Below, in pieces: positions 52,394 to 61,005 of a stretch of 64,000 nucleotides of DNA. Positions within the stretch are counted from its first letter, which is position 1. The number at the start of each line of letters is the position of its first letter. A program made the translations under genes and the position numbers. This stretch comes from Cellulomonas edaphi (lineage in GTDB: Bacteria; Actinomycetota; Actinomycetes; Actinomycetales; Cellulomonadaceae), in NCBI RefSeq assembly GCF_030362815.1, contig NZ_JAUCGR010000002.1:744001-808000 (forward strand), written 5' to 3'. Below the pieces are notes generated by a model. The model saw only the letters and a list, made by a program, of their open reading frames with translations, did not search any database and was not told the origin of the DNA.

Positions 52394-53778
52394 CGCGCCT
52401 CGACCGAGGGTGTCACCGGCGATGTCGGTTTGATCACGGCCTCGAGTGACTGGATCAGATCCGTGATCACCGACGGTCGTGTCATCCCGCTGCTGGCCGC
52501 CGGGTCGGGCAGCAGCTCGGCGAAGTTCGTGAACGTGCCGACCGGCCCAGTCAGCACAGCGATGCGCGAGTCGGCGGCCAGCGCGAGCGCGCTGATCGCC
52601 GTGCTCTTGGTTGCGACACCTGCGTCGCGCAGCTGCTTGCCGACGAGGTCCTGCGGCTCTGGCAGGGCCTCCGCTCGCTCATCGTCGATCACGGCCCGTG
52701 GGTCAACGACCAGGATGTTCAACGCCGGGTTGAGCGCCAGGCTCCGCAGCAGGATCCGGTTGATGTGCGGATCGGCGAAGCCGTACCCGATCGAGATGAC
52801 GGCCGTGTCGTCCTGCTGGACAGCGTCGCCCAGAAGCCGCATCAGGTCCGAGTAGGGGTAGGCCAGAGTGTCGCCTTCCTTGGCCGTGGTCGGGTAGATG
52901 AGGACCCGGTCGGCGTCCTCTGGTGTCTCGTCCGTGACCTGACGCACTTCCAGCGACTCGACACCCGTGACAGCGTCCCTCGCGTTCGTCGCCCGCCAGT
53001 TCAAGCTTCCGTGGATTTTGTGCAGGTACAGGGCGCTGTCCGCCCGGGCGAGGACCTGCTGCGATGTCGTACCGACGCGGTGGTAGTCCAACCCGTAGTA
53101 GGCGAGATTGAGCCTGCGCTCAACGGTCCCGCTGAAGCCGTCGATGTACGGAGTGCCTATCTGGTCGAGTGCTCGTTCGATCACCAGGTCGTAATTCGTG
53201 GTGAAGAAGCGCGGACGCGGCAGGTTCGCTCTGCGACTGCCGACGATCCGCGACAGGAACGTCCGGTGAGCACGCAACGGATCGTCCCGGAATCCCTCGC
53301 TGATCCGGTCCGGGTCACCGGGCAGGCGGCACGCGTTCGCAAACGCGGTCCCGATCTTCGCTCGGAGCTGTTCGAGCTCCTCGACCGAGAACGAGACCAG
53401 GCCTCCCAGGCTCACCTCGGTCTGCCCGGTGTGCGCGGCAAGCGCGGTCGCAGCCTGGAGCCCGTCCAGGAGACGTTCCAGATCACCGCTCTCGCCAGGA
53501 TTTAAGGCTCTCAGAACCTCAAGATCAGTTGAGGTGAGCGTCGCCCCCGACGTCTCGATGAGCTGCTGGAGTGCCGACGTGGTCAGTTCACGGGACTTCG
53601 GTGACCCCAGATGGAACGACGCACCCGACCCCACCAGGATTACCAAGTTGTGGACCTGGAGCACCGACGAGAGATGGTCGATCACGAGCTGGCGATCGCT
53701 TGTCCTGAGGCAGGACTTGATCACCCCTCCAACGACGAACATGCCCCACGAATCGTCGTCCCCAACCTCGGTGGCCAT
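52390..53778 (-). CDS. SIR2-domain NADase-type effector
   Basis: This is 462 residues from ATG 53778 (AAGG 8 bases before). The Rossmann NAD-binding motif is VGSGAS (50-54), the catalytic Asn region FTTNYD (N195, D197), the catalytic His H256 (KIHGSLNW), and the second nucleotide motif IGYGFADPHINR. These are the key residues of bacterial defence SIR2 domains that hydrolyse NAD. The C-terminal ~120 residues are probably the part that binds HerA. No Zn ribbon of protein-deacetylating sirtuins is seen. Gene order SIR2 then HerA and the ATGA overlap match known pairs. Confidence 0.9.
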   Translation of the reverse strand: MATEVGDDDSWGMFVVGGVIKSCLRTSDRQLVIDHLSSVLQVHNLVILVGSGASFHLGSPKSRELTTSALQQLIETSGATLTSTDLEVLRALNPGESGDLERLLDGLQAATALAAHTGQTEVSLGGLVSFSVEELEQLRAKIGTAFANACRLPGDPDRISEGFRDDPLRAHRTFLSRIVGSRRANLPRPRFFTTNYDLVIERALDQIGTPYIDGFSGTVERRLNLAYYGLDYHRVGTTSQQVLARADSALYLHKIHGSLNWRATNARDAVTGVESLEVRQVTDETPEDADRVLIYPTTAKEGDTLAYPYSDLMRLLGDAVQQDDTAVISIGYGFADPHINRILLRSLALNPALNILVVDPRAVIDDERAEALPEPQDLVGKQLRDAGVATKSTAISALALAADSRIAVLTGPVGTFTNFAELLPDPAASSGMTRPSVITDLIQSLEAVIKPTSPVTPSVEAR

Positions 53779-53872
53779 GGCGCCCACCTTGGCACAACAC
53801 GCGCCACGCCCACCGCGAACGGCGGGGCTCGCCGTCGATCAGGAAACGAATCGACCCGCGCGGCCACGCGCG

Positions 53873-54183
53873 CGCAGGTCGCCGAAGGGGCTTGCGGCAC
53901 TCGGCACTCCCCCGCGCCGTAGCCGGCGCGGTCGACGAGTCATTCCTGTCGGCGCGCCCTCGCGCGGTGCTGGTGTCGACTGCGGTCACTCGGCACACGC
54001 GGCCGTCGAGAGCGCGGTATCGTCCGCCGAGATCGACGAGAAGGACGTCGCCGAACGTTCGGATGGGTGTGCGGGGCCGGCCGCGGGTCACGTTCTCTCG
54101 CACGTGGTGTCGCTCGCCGTCGGCGGCCTCCACGTCGGCGATCAAGGCCTCGACCTCGCTCATCCGGAACAGGATTTGGCGAC
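53873..54183 (-). pseudogene. Broken copy of the xis/int junction
   Basis: This stretch aligns along its length with 60766-61099: the 3' end of the excisionase-like gene (MSEVEALIADVEAADGERHHVR) followed by the N-terminus of the integrase (TRGRPRTPIRTFGDVLLVDLGGRYRALDGRVCRVTAVDTS). Several small deletions and frameshifts interrupt it, and everything after about the first 110 integrase residues, including the catalytic domain, is missing; the excisionase lacks its N-terminal HTH. By eye the identity is high, roughly nine bases in ten where aligned. It marks an older integration module inside the present island. Confidence 0.85.
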
Positions 54184-54573
54184 GACGGGCGAAGGGGTCG
54201 TCAGGATCGGTCCGACATCCACCGTCGGAGTTTCGAGAAGCACCTCGCGCTCTGCGGCTTAAGCACGGCGCGCGTCATGCTGAGTTGGCCAACACTACGG
54301 GCGTGACATGGCCCAACTCACCAACGACCAATGGCACAAACACGTCGCGCTACGTCGGGGCTCCTGGAAGAGGCGCGCGCGGTGAATAGAGGAACGGCCA
54401 CCGAATACCGCTTCGCGCCTATTGACGAATTATGTCATTACGCGCCTTGCTGGCCCCGCGTGCCCGATCGCTCAGCCGCGTTTCGCGCACGAGCGTGACG
54501 GCTCGGAGACTCGATCGATTGACCGCGTGGCCGCCTAGGCGGATATCGCCCCGCGGCGTAGCGGTTCGGCATT
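54184..54573. other. Gene-free segment after the int/xis relic
   Basis: About 390 bp without a credible gene. Composition drops in G/C toward 54400-54450 (ATTGACGAATTATGTCATTA), unlike the host. It may be remains of the region once outside the old attachment site; no 70-bp repeat or tRNA piece is present here. Confidence 0.4.
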
Positions 54574-54969
54574 CTATTTGTCGCGTCCCCATCCTGATAA
54601 TGCGCCCTTTGCAAAAAGACGCAGGTTTGTCACGAGTGATCTCTGCAAGACTTGGTCGCCAAACCTGGTCTGCAATGCGAGTACGGGAGAGAACCGCCCG
54701 ACCGGCTTAGGGCGTTGTTCAAGGTATGCGCGCACGATCTCCACGCAGAGATCGACCGCCTCGGTCAACTCAGGCTGGGGAGCAGCGTCGGTGACGTGGA
54801 CAAACGCAAAGTCATTCGGCACGCGGACTCGAACCCACATATTTCCAGGGGTGGATATCTCGGCCCATTCGTTCGGATTGTCCCGCCGGGCGACCCGAAC
54901 GAAACCGTATCCGCTCCGCTCCCCTTCTGTTCGGTCGACGCCAACCAGATCGGCGACCGCCCTACGCAT
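54574..54969 (-). CDS. Hypothetical island protein
   Basis: This is 131 residues from ATG 54969. It reads as a compact globular protein: GFVRVARRDNPNEWAEISTPGNMWVRVRVPNDFAFVHVTDAAPQPELTEAVDLCVEIVRAYLE, beta-rich and then helical. No signal, membrane segment or catalytic motif. Codon use is less G/C-biased than in the flanking chromosome. No family recognised; a small immunity-like or adaptor protein is possible from its size and position next to the toxin-like pair. Confidence 0.6.
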   Translation of the reverse strand: MRRAVADLVGVDRTEGERSGYGFVRVARRDNPNEWAEISTPGNMWVRVRVPNDFAFVHVTDAAPQPELTEAVDLCVEIVRAYLEQRPKPVGRFSPVLALQTRFGDQVLQRSLVTNLRLFAKGALSGWGRDK

Positions 54970-55061
54970 GTAGTCAAGTACGACGGAAGGGCCGGTACTA
55001 TCTGTTCCAGAGATACTTCTTACCTCCCGTCATATGATTCGTGATCACACCAGCATTTCGA

Positions 55062-55253
55062 TCAAAATGAGACAGAGTCATCGTTGGGCCTCGACGACCA
55101 ATACGAGAACCAGTCTCTGCGTTCCATCTCCAGCAGTTCGCGATCCGTCACAGCCACCACTGCCAAAGTGACGAGGGACGTAAGGATACTTGTCGCCCAC
55201 TTCATCTCCGGAACGTTCGGGGATGCGGGCTGCTGTACTGGTTTGCGCGACAT
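55062..55253 (-). CDS. 63-residue single-pass membrane protein, partner of the gene upstream
   Basis: The ATG at 55253 shares its A with the TAA stop of the upstream gene (TAATG), strong evidence that both are real and co-translated. A hydrophilic Pro/Gln start is followed by one membrane segment (WATSILTSLVTLAVVAVT) and a short charged tail (DRELLEMERRDWFSYWSS). Size and topology suit an immunity or anchoring protein for the Gly-rich protein, but that is inference. Confidence 0.6.
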   Translation of the reverse strand: MSRKPVQQPASPNVPEMKWATSILTSLVTLAVVAVTDRELLEMERRDWFSYWSSRPNDDSVSF

Positions 55254-55684
55254 TATCTCCAGCCCCACTTGTAGTGGCCATAGGTCTGCCCCCCGTAGCC
55301 GCCGGCTTCGGAGGCGGGCCCGCCCCACTCGGCCTTGCGCTTCCAGGTGTGCGCGCGGTTCTGCCATCTGACAGCGGAGCGATGGTACGCCCGTCCGGCC
55401 GTGTAGTTGCCGGCACGCCTCAACTTCATCGCCTTCGCCAACCGGAGCGCGCGAAGGGCCTTTGCTCCCGCGCCTACCCCGCCCGGGATGAAGCCCGTGG
55501 CGGCGAGTGCGACACCCTTGGCGCTGTGGCGATTTTTGTACATGCCGTATCCAGCCCAGACCGCACTGGCCACTCCACACGCCGCACATCCGAACATTGC
55601 GCCGACGGACAGACCCAGCTTCACCCCGCCGATCACTGTGGAACCGTGCTTCTTCCACCCTTTCTTGATGCCGCATAGGGCCAT
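55253..55684 (-). CDS. Gly/Ala-rich hydrophobic protein with basic tail, toxin-like
   Basis: This is 143 residues. A basic start (GIKKGWKKHGS) leads to a hydrophobic Gly/Ala/Cys region (GLSVGAMFGCAACGVASAVWAGYGMY) and then GVALAATGFIPGGVGAGAKALRALRLAK, a motif style seen ahead of C-terminal toxin domains in polymorphic toxins. The end is Tyr/Trp/Gly-rich and basic (WKRKAEWGGPASEAGGYGGQTYGHYKWGW). No clear Shine-Dalgarno precedes the ATG at 55684, so a 5' truncation is possible. No nuclease motif recognised. Confidence 0.55.
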   Translation of the reverse strand: MALCGIKKGWKKHGSTVIGGVKLGLSVGAMFGCAACGVASAVWAGYGMYKNRHSAKGVALAATGFIPGGVGAGAKALRALRLAKAMKLRRAGNYTAGRAYHRSAVRWQNRAHTWKRKAEWGGPASEAGGYGGQTYGHYKWGWR

Positions 55685-56120
55685 GAGGTCGTGGAAGAAC
55701 GGCGCTCTGGATCGCGACTACCTGTCCGAACACCCCGAACAAGCCGCGGCCAGGCTGAACCCCAGAGCCCCACGACTCACCCCGGCGCCGGTGGCCGATA
55801 CCGAAACGACGCTCGACCACTACCGCGACGTCATTTCCACCATGACGCGACCGGCCCCCACAACTCCGTTGGTCCCCAGTCGGCAAGCCTCATCGTCATT
55901 CGCAGATGCACACGTGATTGCTCGCGAGTAGGGGTTCGCATCTGGGCAGTCGTACATCGCAGACGTGCGACGTTGACGGAGCGCGTTCAGCCGAGAGAGC
56001 CCGACGAGCGACCTCATGGCGAGCTGCGGTGCCCGAGCACGACGAGGGCGACGTCTAGCGGGTAGTTCCTGGTGACCAGAAGGACTTGGCAAATGCGGCG
56101 CACGAGCGCGCACGCCTGCG
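55685..56120. other. Non-coding gap between the toxin-like pair and the TerD operon
   Basis: About 435 bp with no convincing gene on either strand. It should contain the 3' end of the TerD operon transcript and the promoter of the toxin-like pair; I cannot point to specific boxes. Confidence 0.4.
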
Positions 56121-57863
56121 TTAGCTGACGTCGACCCCGAAGTCGCGGGCCAAGCCCGCGAGGCCGTCCGCCCAGCCTTGTCCGATCGCTCGGAGTCGCC
56201 AGCTGCCGTTGCGGAGATACAGCTCGCCCCAGACGAGCGCGCTCATGCGCGCGGAGTCGTCGGGACGGAACCGGAAGTCGATCGCCGCTCCGGGCTGATG
56301 CAACACCGCGGTCGCATCCGCTACGGAATCGCGACCGTCGTCGGCGCTCACCACCAGAACGACGCGTTCGCAGCGCCGCGGCAGAAGGGCGATGTCGATC
56401 GTTGCGATATTGCCGGCGAGAGCCACTGCGCCCTCTGCACTGCGCGGGTTGTTGTAGAAGACGAAGTCTGCATCGCGGTCGACACGGCCATCCGCCCCGA
56501 CCAGGAGCGCGGACAGGTCTGCCTGGCTTGTTTTCAGGTCCACCTGTAGACGCGGCTCCGTGAGTGGCACGTTCTGGCCCGCCACCAGGTCCTGCTGCTC
56601 TGTGGCGCGCGCTGGGGCGACCTCGACGGGAACGTCTCGACCCGATGGCACGGCGCCGACGACGAGTTCCGGTGTGATGTCGGCGTCGGCGTGGGTGTCG
56701 AGCGTGTAGTCCGCGTCTAGCGAGCCGGCCAGCACGATCGGCTCGACGGCCTGAAGCTTCGTGGGGTCCTTGCTCACCCGTGCCTCGAGGTGCGCAAGAC
56801 ATGCCACCGTCTCGACTCGGGCAAGGTCCACTTCGAGGAACCGCTCCCTGGACGTTGCGAAGGCCACGAGACATACCCGTACCTGGCGACCGGTTCCCGG
56901 GTGAGTGTCATTCACGTACCCGTTTAGCACCACGGTCCGAACGACGCGTCCTCGGTCCGCCTCCAATACTTCGTGCACGACACGCAGAGCGGTCTGTCGC
57001 AGCACTTCGGCGTAGACGCTGCGGATGTGCGCTGCCGTGCGGGCAGTTGGGGCGATCGTGTCGGAGCTCTTGACGTACCTGTATGCCTTGTCGACGGGCA
57101 CGACGTCCGCTCGCGGAAGGTCGTACTCGATGGCGAGGTGCCCCGACCCTGCTGTGTAGCCGAGCCGCCACGAGTGCGGGAAGCCGTCGGGGTAGGTGGC
57201 GGCCTCCAGCACGAGGTCGAGATAGCGGGTCACCGCCTCTGGTTGACCTGCCGCCAGGCCCCGTTGCAGCGCACTGATCTCTTCAACCTGCTGCTGATGC
57301 TCTTGCGCACGACGGGCCGCGTCGGCGTCGTACCGGCGGCGCGCACCTTCGATACGGCTCGCGTGCTGTTCGGCTGCGACACGATGGTCACTCACGGCTG
57401 CTTGGTACTCGGCCTTGAGCTGCTCGGCCCGTGCCGCGTGCTTGGAGGCGGCGAAGACGCGCCCCAGGGTCGACGGTGCTTCCACCGCGAAGTCCTCTGC
57501 ACGAGGAGGTGGTGGCGGCGCTCCAACTACGAGTGGGTCGAACGCCGGGTGAGGCAAAGGTTGTTTGAGGGTCTCAAGGTCTAGGTGGTCATCCACGTCG
57601 AGCGTTGCAGCGAGCACACTTTGCAGGGTTTCCACCTGCCGCTCGACTTGCGCGGTCTGCTCCGCGGCCTCCCGCGTTCTGTCCTCCGCGTATAGCCGTT
57701 CCCTGAGCTTCTGGTCCTGCATGCTTGCGCGTGTGCGTGCAGCTGCTTCGCGCTCGGCGGCTCGCTTGGCGCTCACCGCAAGTCGGGCTTGCCGCTGCCT
57801 CTCCCGTTCAGCCTCTCGCTGCATCTTTACGAGTGTCGCGAGGACTCCGCGTCGACGAGCCAT
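56121..57863 (-). CDS. Coiled coil - central domain - TerD protein
   Basis: This is 580 residues from ATG 57863 (AGGAGG 10 bases before). Residues ~5-75 are a charged coiled coil (KMQREAERERQRQ, AKRAAEREAAART). A Pro-rich linker and second helix follow. The domain at ~200-390 (YPDGFPHSWRLGYTAGSGHLAIEYDLPRADVVP, then AYRYVKSSDTI and VNDTHPGTGRQVRVCLVAF) resembles, from memory, a module found ahead of restriction-endonuclease domains in bacterial proteins. Residues ~420-580 are TerD: LVAGQNVPL, DADFVFYNNP and LLPRRCERVVLVVSA, ending LRAIGQGWADGLAGLARDFGV. TerD domains bind Ca through the Asp clusters. It starts 14 bp after the TerD-GIY-YIG gene. Confidence 0.8.
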   Translation of the reverse strand: MARRRGVLATLVKMQREAERERQRQARLAVSAKRAAEREAAARTRASMQDQKLRERLYAEDRTREAAEQTAQVERQVETLQSVLAATLDVDDHLDLETLKQPLPHPAFDPLVVGAPPPPPRAEDFAVEAPSTLGRVFAASKHAARAEQLKAEYQAAVSDHRVAAEQHASRIEGARRRYDADAARRAQEHQQQVEEISALQRGLAAGQPEAVTRYLDLVLEAATYPDGFPHSWRLGYTAGSGHLAIEYDLPRADVVPVDKAYRYVKSSDTIAPTARTAAHIRSVYAEVLRQTALRVVHEVLEADRGRVVRTVVLNGYVNDTHPGTGRQVRVCLVAFATSRERFLEVDLARVETVACLAHLEARVSKDPTKLQAVEPIVLAGSLDADYTLDTHADADITPELVVGAVPSGRDVPVEVAPARATEQQDLVAGQNVPLTEPRLQVDLKTSQADLSALLVGADGRVDRDADFVFYNNPRSAEGAVALAGNIATIDIALLPRRCERVVLVVSADDGRDSVADATAVLHQPGAAIDFRFRPDDSARMSALVWGELYLRNGSWRLRAIGQGWADGLAGLARDFGVDVS

Positions 57864-57877
57864 TGATTCAGATCCTC

Positions 57878-59566
57878 CTACCGGGTCAAGCTCACGCTGG
57901 GACGGTCTCCTGCGACTTGCTGGGCTTCGCTTTGGCGCCATTCGGGGGCCTCGGCGAGCTCCTGGAACTCGACCACATGGTTGGTCCCGAACTTCTCCAG
58001 CGCCGTGCGCACCTCGGCGAGGCTCACCCGGAAGAACTCGCGACGCCGGTTGACGTGATTGACTCGCCGCTGGTCGAACTCCCGATGCAGGGCCGATTCA
58101 AGTGAGACGGCGTCGTGGCTGAAGACGAGCGCATGCACGTCGAACCTGAACGGCACAGACGCGCTGCCTAGCTCGAAGACCCGTTGCATCGGGTCCTCGC
58201 GGCGGGTCAGCCCAATCTTGACGACTTGATCACCGAAAGCACCAATGTTGGAGATGACGTAGACGTACCCAACGCGGGTGTTCGCCGCCATCTCCTCCAC
58301 TTCCTCGATGCTCTCCGTGATCTCCGCAAGCCGCTCGCGAGCCTCAAGAAGTCCGGCCTCATCACCGTTGACCCGGGACCGTTCGAGCAGGCTCTGATAG
58401 TGCGCCTGCTCTTTAAGCAGGTCCCTCTTCCGCCGCTTGAACTCCTCCTGCGCCTTGACCTCCTCCCGCTGCCGCTGTCGCTCCTCGCGCGCTTCCTCCT
58501 TCTCCTGCTCGACCCGAAGGTGATGGTCGGCGGTCAGCTGAAGTTCTTCAAGGCGCAGGGCATGGAAGGCTTCGTCGATCGCAACACCCATGGTGCTGCC
58601 GTTCTGGACGATGGCCTCTCGCGTGCGCTCCAGACGTTTCTTCGCGGTGTCGACCGTGTGTGCTCGCACGGTTCGGACGCAGTTGTCGGCCTCGATGTTG
58701 TACGTGCGCAGCATCAAGTCAGAGAACTGGCGAACGAGAGCAGCCCCCTCTTTCAACGATCCGTTCACCATCCAGCCGGTCTTGCCCTGCACCGCCGTCC
58801 GCTTGCTGATCGCTGCCTTGATCTGCGACCGCAGGTCATCTAGACGCTTCTTCGAGGACAGGACGTCGTCGAGAGGATGCCGGAACTGGTAGTAGCCAAC
58901 CTGCTGCAGAAGCCTGAGCTCGTCCGTCTCGACGAGCCCTCTACGCGCCTCACGCAGCCGCTGCTCGAGCGTCGCTACCTCTCGGGCGAGCGCGTCCCGA
59001 CTCTGGGTCAGCCGCTCCAGTTCCGCATGAACAACCGCAATGCCCGGTGCTTGCGTCGCCGAGCCGGCCGGCTGGCCAGGTTCAGCATCAACATTGACTC
59101 CGTATTCGCGCGCCAAGCCGGCCAGACCGGCGGCCCAGCCCTGACCCAATGCCCGTACCCGCCAACCGTTGTCGCGCCGATAGACCTCCAGAAGCACGGC
59201 GGCCGGGAGATCGGTCAGATCCGACGGTGCGAACGCATGGTTCTCGTCGCCGTCTAGCAGTACGGCCAACCCGTCGAGTTGACCCCGACCGTCGCTGTTC
59301 ACTGCGACGACTACGCGCTGCACATCCGCCGGCAGGAGATTGAGATCCAGACTCAGTTCCTGTCCGACGAGGGTGACGCCTCCGCTCGGATGGCGAGGAG
59401 CGTTGTAGAAGACGAAGTCGCTGTCGCTGCCCACCCGGCCTCTGTCATCGAGCAGCAGGGCGACAAGATCAAACTCCCCGTTGCCCACCTGGTGCAGGCG
59501 CACCTGCAGTGCGGTGGCGTGGAGCGGAACGTTCTGCCCGGCTTTCAGTTCCACCCGAGTTGCCAT
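57878..59566 (-). CDS. TerD - coiled coil (DUF4041-like) - GIY-YIG nuclease protein
   Basis: This is 562 residues from ATG 59566. AAGGAG abuts that ATG, so the true start may be the GTG at 59584 or another upstream codon. TerD (~1-185): VELKAGQNVPL, DSDFVFYNAP, LPADVQRVVVAVNSD, GQGWAAGLAGLAREYGV. Residues ~200-430 are coiled coil with a DUF4041-like part (DDLRSQIKAAISKRTAV, QFSDLMLRTYNIEADNCVR). The T5orf172-type GIY-YIG fold lies at ~432-520: VGYVYVISN, VVKIGLTRR with catalytic-type Arg, LESALHREF with the metal-binding Glu, NRRREFFRV. It is the upstream gene of a two-gene operon with the coiled-coil TerD protein; both TerD domains are near-paralogues. Confidence 0.85.
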   Translation of the reverse strand: MATRVELKAGQNVPLHATALQVRLHQVGNGEFDLVALLLDDRGRVGSDSDFVFYNAPRHPSGGVTLVGQELSLDLNLLPADVQRVVVAVNSDGRGQLDGLAVLLDGDENHAFAPSDLTDLPAAVLLEVYRRDNGWRVRALGQGWAAGLAGLAREYGVNVDAEPGQPAGSATQAPGIAVVHAELERLTQSRDALAREVATLEQRLREARRGLVETDELRLLQQVGYYQFRHPLDDVLSSKKRLDDLRSQIKAAISKRTAVQGKTGWMVNGSLKEGAALVRQFSDLMLRTYNIEADNCVRTVRAHTVDTAKKRLERTREAIVQNGSTMGVAIDEAFHALRLEELQLTADHHLRVEQEKEEAREERQRQREEVKAQEEFKRRKRDLLKEQAHYQSLLERSRVNGDEAGLLEARERLAEITESIEEVEEMAANTRVGYVYVISNIGAFGDQVVKIGLTRREDPMQRVFELGSASVPFRFDVHALVFSHDAVSLESALHREFDQRRVNHVNRRREFFRVSLAEVRTALEKFGTNHVVEFQELAEAPEWRQSEAQQVAGDRPSVSLTR

Positions 59567-59733
59567 CTCCTTCGATGAGTACACGAACTGACCGGCCTCG
59601 CTGCCCGTATCGAAACACCAACGTATCGGTATCCCTGCAGGTAGGTGGCCATATGGCAGGTGGAACGCTCCGAGCACGGACGGCATCGCGCGGCTCGGCA
59701 TCTTCGGTGCTCCCCGCGATTGCGACAGACCGG

Positions 59734-61005
59734 TCACCCGCCAGCACCGTCCGTCCCGTCCATCGCGTCGAGCGCTTCGACTTCGTCATCACCAGGACTA
59801 CCCGCGAGCAGCGTGTCGTCTGGGTCGATCGGGCGAAGTGTGCGCTCGAGAACGCCCGCAGGCGACATGTCGACGTCGAGCTCCGGAGCAACGTAATGAC
59901 CCTCGGTGACCGCGGTGCTCGTGTGCCCGAGGAACGCGGCCGCCGTCTCGATGCCCAGTCCCCGAGCAAGCACGGTGGCACCGGTGCGCCGGTACCAGCG
60001 GGGGGTGATGCCCGAGTCCGCGAGGTTCGCGTCGCGCAGGAACTCGCGGAACGTTCGGCGAAGGTTGTGCAGGGTGATCACTCCGCCGTTGCGGTTGTGG
60101 AAGATCGTTGTCTGCTGGTCGGCCGGTCCCATCGAGCCAATCCGCCGACGGAGCACCTGTGCGGCGAACTCCGGAACGGCGATGCTGCGATTCGACGCGT
60201 CGGTCTTGGGCTGGTCCTGCCGGAAGTCGGCCATCCCCTGCCGGCGGACGACAGTCCCTCGGACATGGATGACCATTCCCTGCCGAGTCTCGACTACGTC
60301 GCACGGCCGAAGCGCGAGGACCTCACCCGGGCGCATTGAGGTGCCCAACAGGACCTCGCAAATGTCGCGGACCTTGCCGTCTGGCTTCGGCCCGGAGACT
60401 GCGGCGCCAGCGCGCCAGTTCGCTGCGGCGACGCGGATCGCCTGGACCTGTTCGAGCGTCATCGCCTGAATCTCGCGCTTTGGTCTGCTGAGCTGCGACC
60501 TTCCCTCGACGGGATTGCGGGCGATTGCGTCGTGACGCAGCGCGAAGGCGAACATCTGGTTGAGCAGAGTCCGTGTGTGCTTGGCCCGCGAGTACGACAG
60601 GGCGGCCCGCCTTCGCAAGAACCACTCGACGCGCCCGGTCGTGATCTCGCCCAGCATGTAGGCGTCAAATGCAGGGCGCACGTGCAGGCGGAGGTCGTCG
60701 CGGTAGTACTGCTTGGTCCCCTCGGATATGTCCCGCAGCTCGAGATCACTCAGCCACAGCTCGCACAGGTCGCCGAAGGGGCTTGCGGCGCTCAGCACTC
60801 CCCCGCTGCCGTAGCCGGCGCGGTCGACGAGCCGTTCCTGCAGGCGCGCCCTCGCGCGGCGCTGGCTGGTGTCGACTGCGGTCACTCGGCGCAGGCGGCC
60901 GTCGAGGTCGCGGTACCGCGCCGAGGCTCGGTACCGCCCGCCCAGATCGACGAGGAGGACGTCGCCGAACGTCCCGATGGGTGTGCGCGGCCGGCCGCGC
61001 GTCAC
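59734..61005 (-). CDS. Tyrosine recombinase (island integrase)
   Basis: This is 423 residues from a GTG overlapping the upstream stop (GTGA). The N-terminal arm-binding region (GTFGDVLLVDLGGRYRA) and SAM-like core-binding domain (~65-165) precede the catalytic domain with R225 (SMRPGEVLAL), H313-N-L-R316, H361 (LGHTS) and nucleophile Y371 (GHYVAPE). All catalytic residues are present, so the enzyme looks intact. It lies 350 bp from the right attachment repeat, pointing away from it, the normal layout for tRNA-targeting islands in Actinobacteria. Confidence 0.95.
   Translation of the reverse strand: MTRGRPRTPIGTFGDVLLVDLGGRYRASARYRDLDGRLRRVTAVDTSQRRARARLQERLVDRAGYGSGGVLSAASPFGDLCELWLSDLELRDISEGTKQYYRDDLRLHVRPAFDAYMLGEITTGRVEWFLRRRAALSYSRAKHTRTLLNQMFAFALRHDAIARNPVEGRSQLSRPKREIQAMTLEQVQAIRVAAANWRAGAAVSGPKPDGKVRDICEVLLGTSMRPGEVLALRPCDVVETRQGMVIHVRGTVVRRQGMADFRQDQPKTDASNRSIAVPEFAAQVLRRRIGSMGPADQQTTIFHNRNGGVITLHNLRRTFREFLRDANLADSGITPRWYRRTGATVLARGLGIETAAAFLGHTSTAVTEGHYVAPELDVDMSPAGVLERTLRPIDPDDTLLAGSPGDDEVEALDAMDGTDGAGG

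Noticed and set aside
54184..54330. Internal attachment site beside the int/xis relic
   Set aside because: No piece of tRNA-Ala or of the 70-bp repeat is present.
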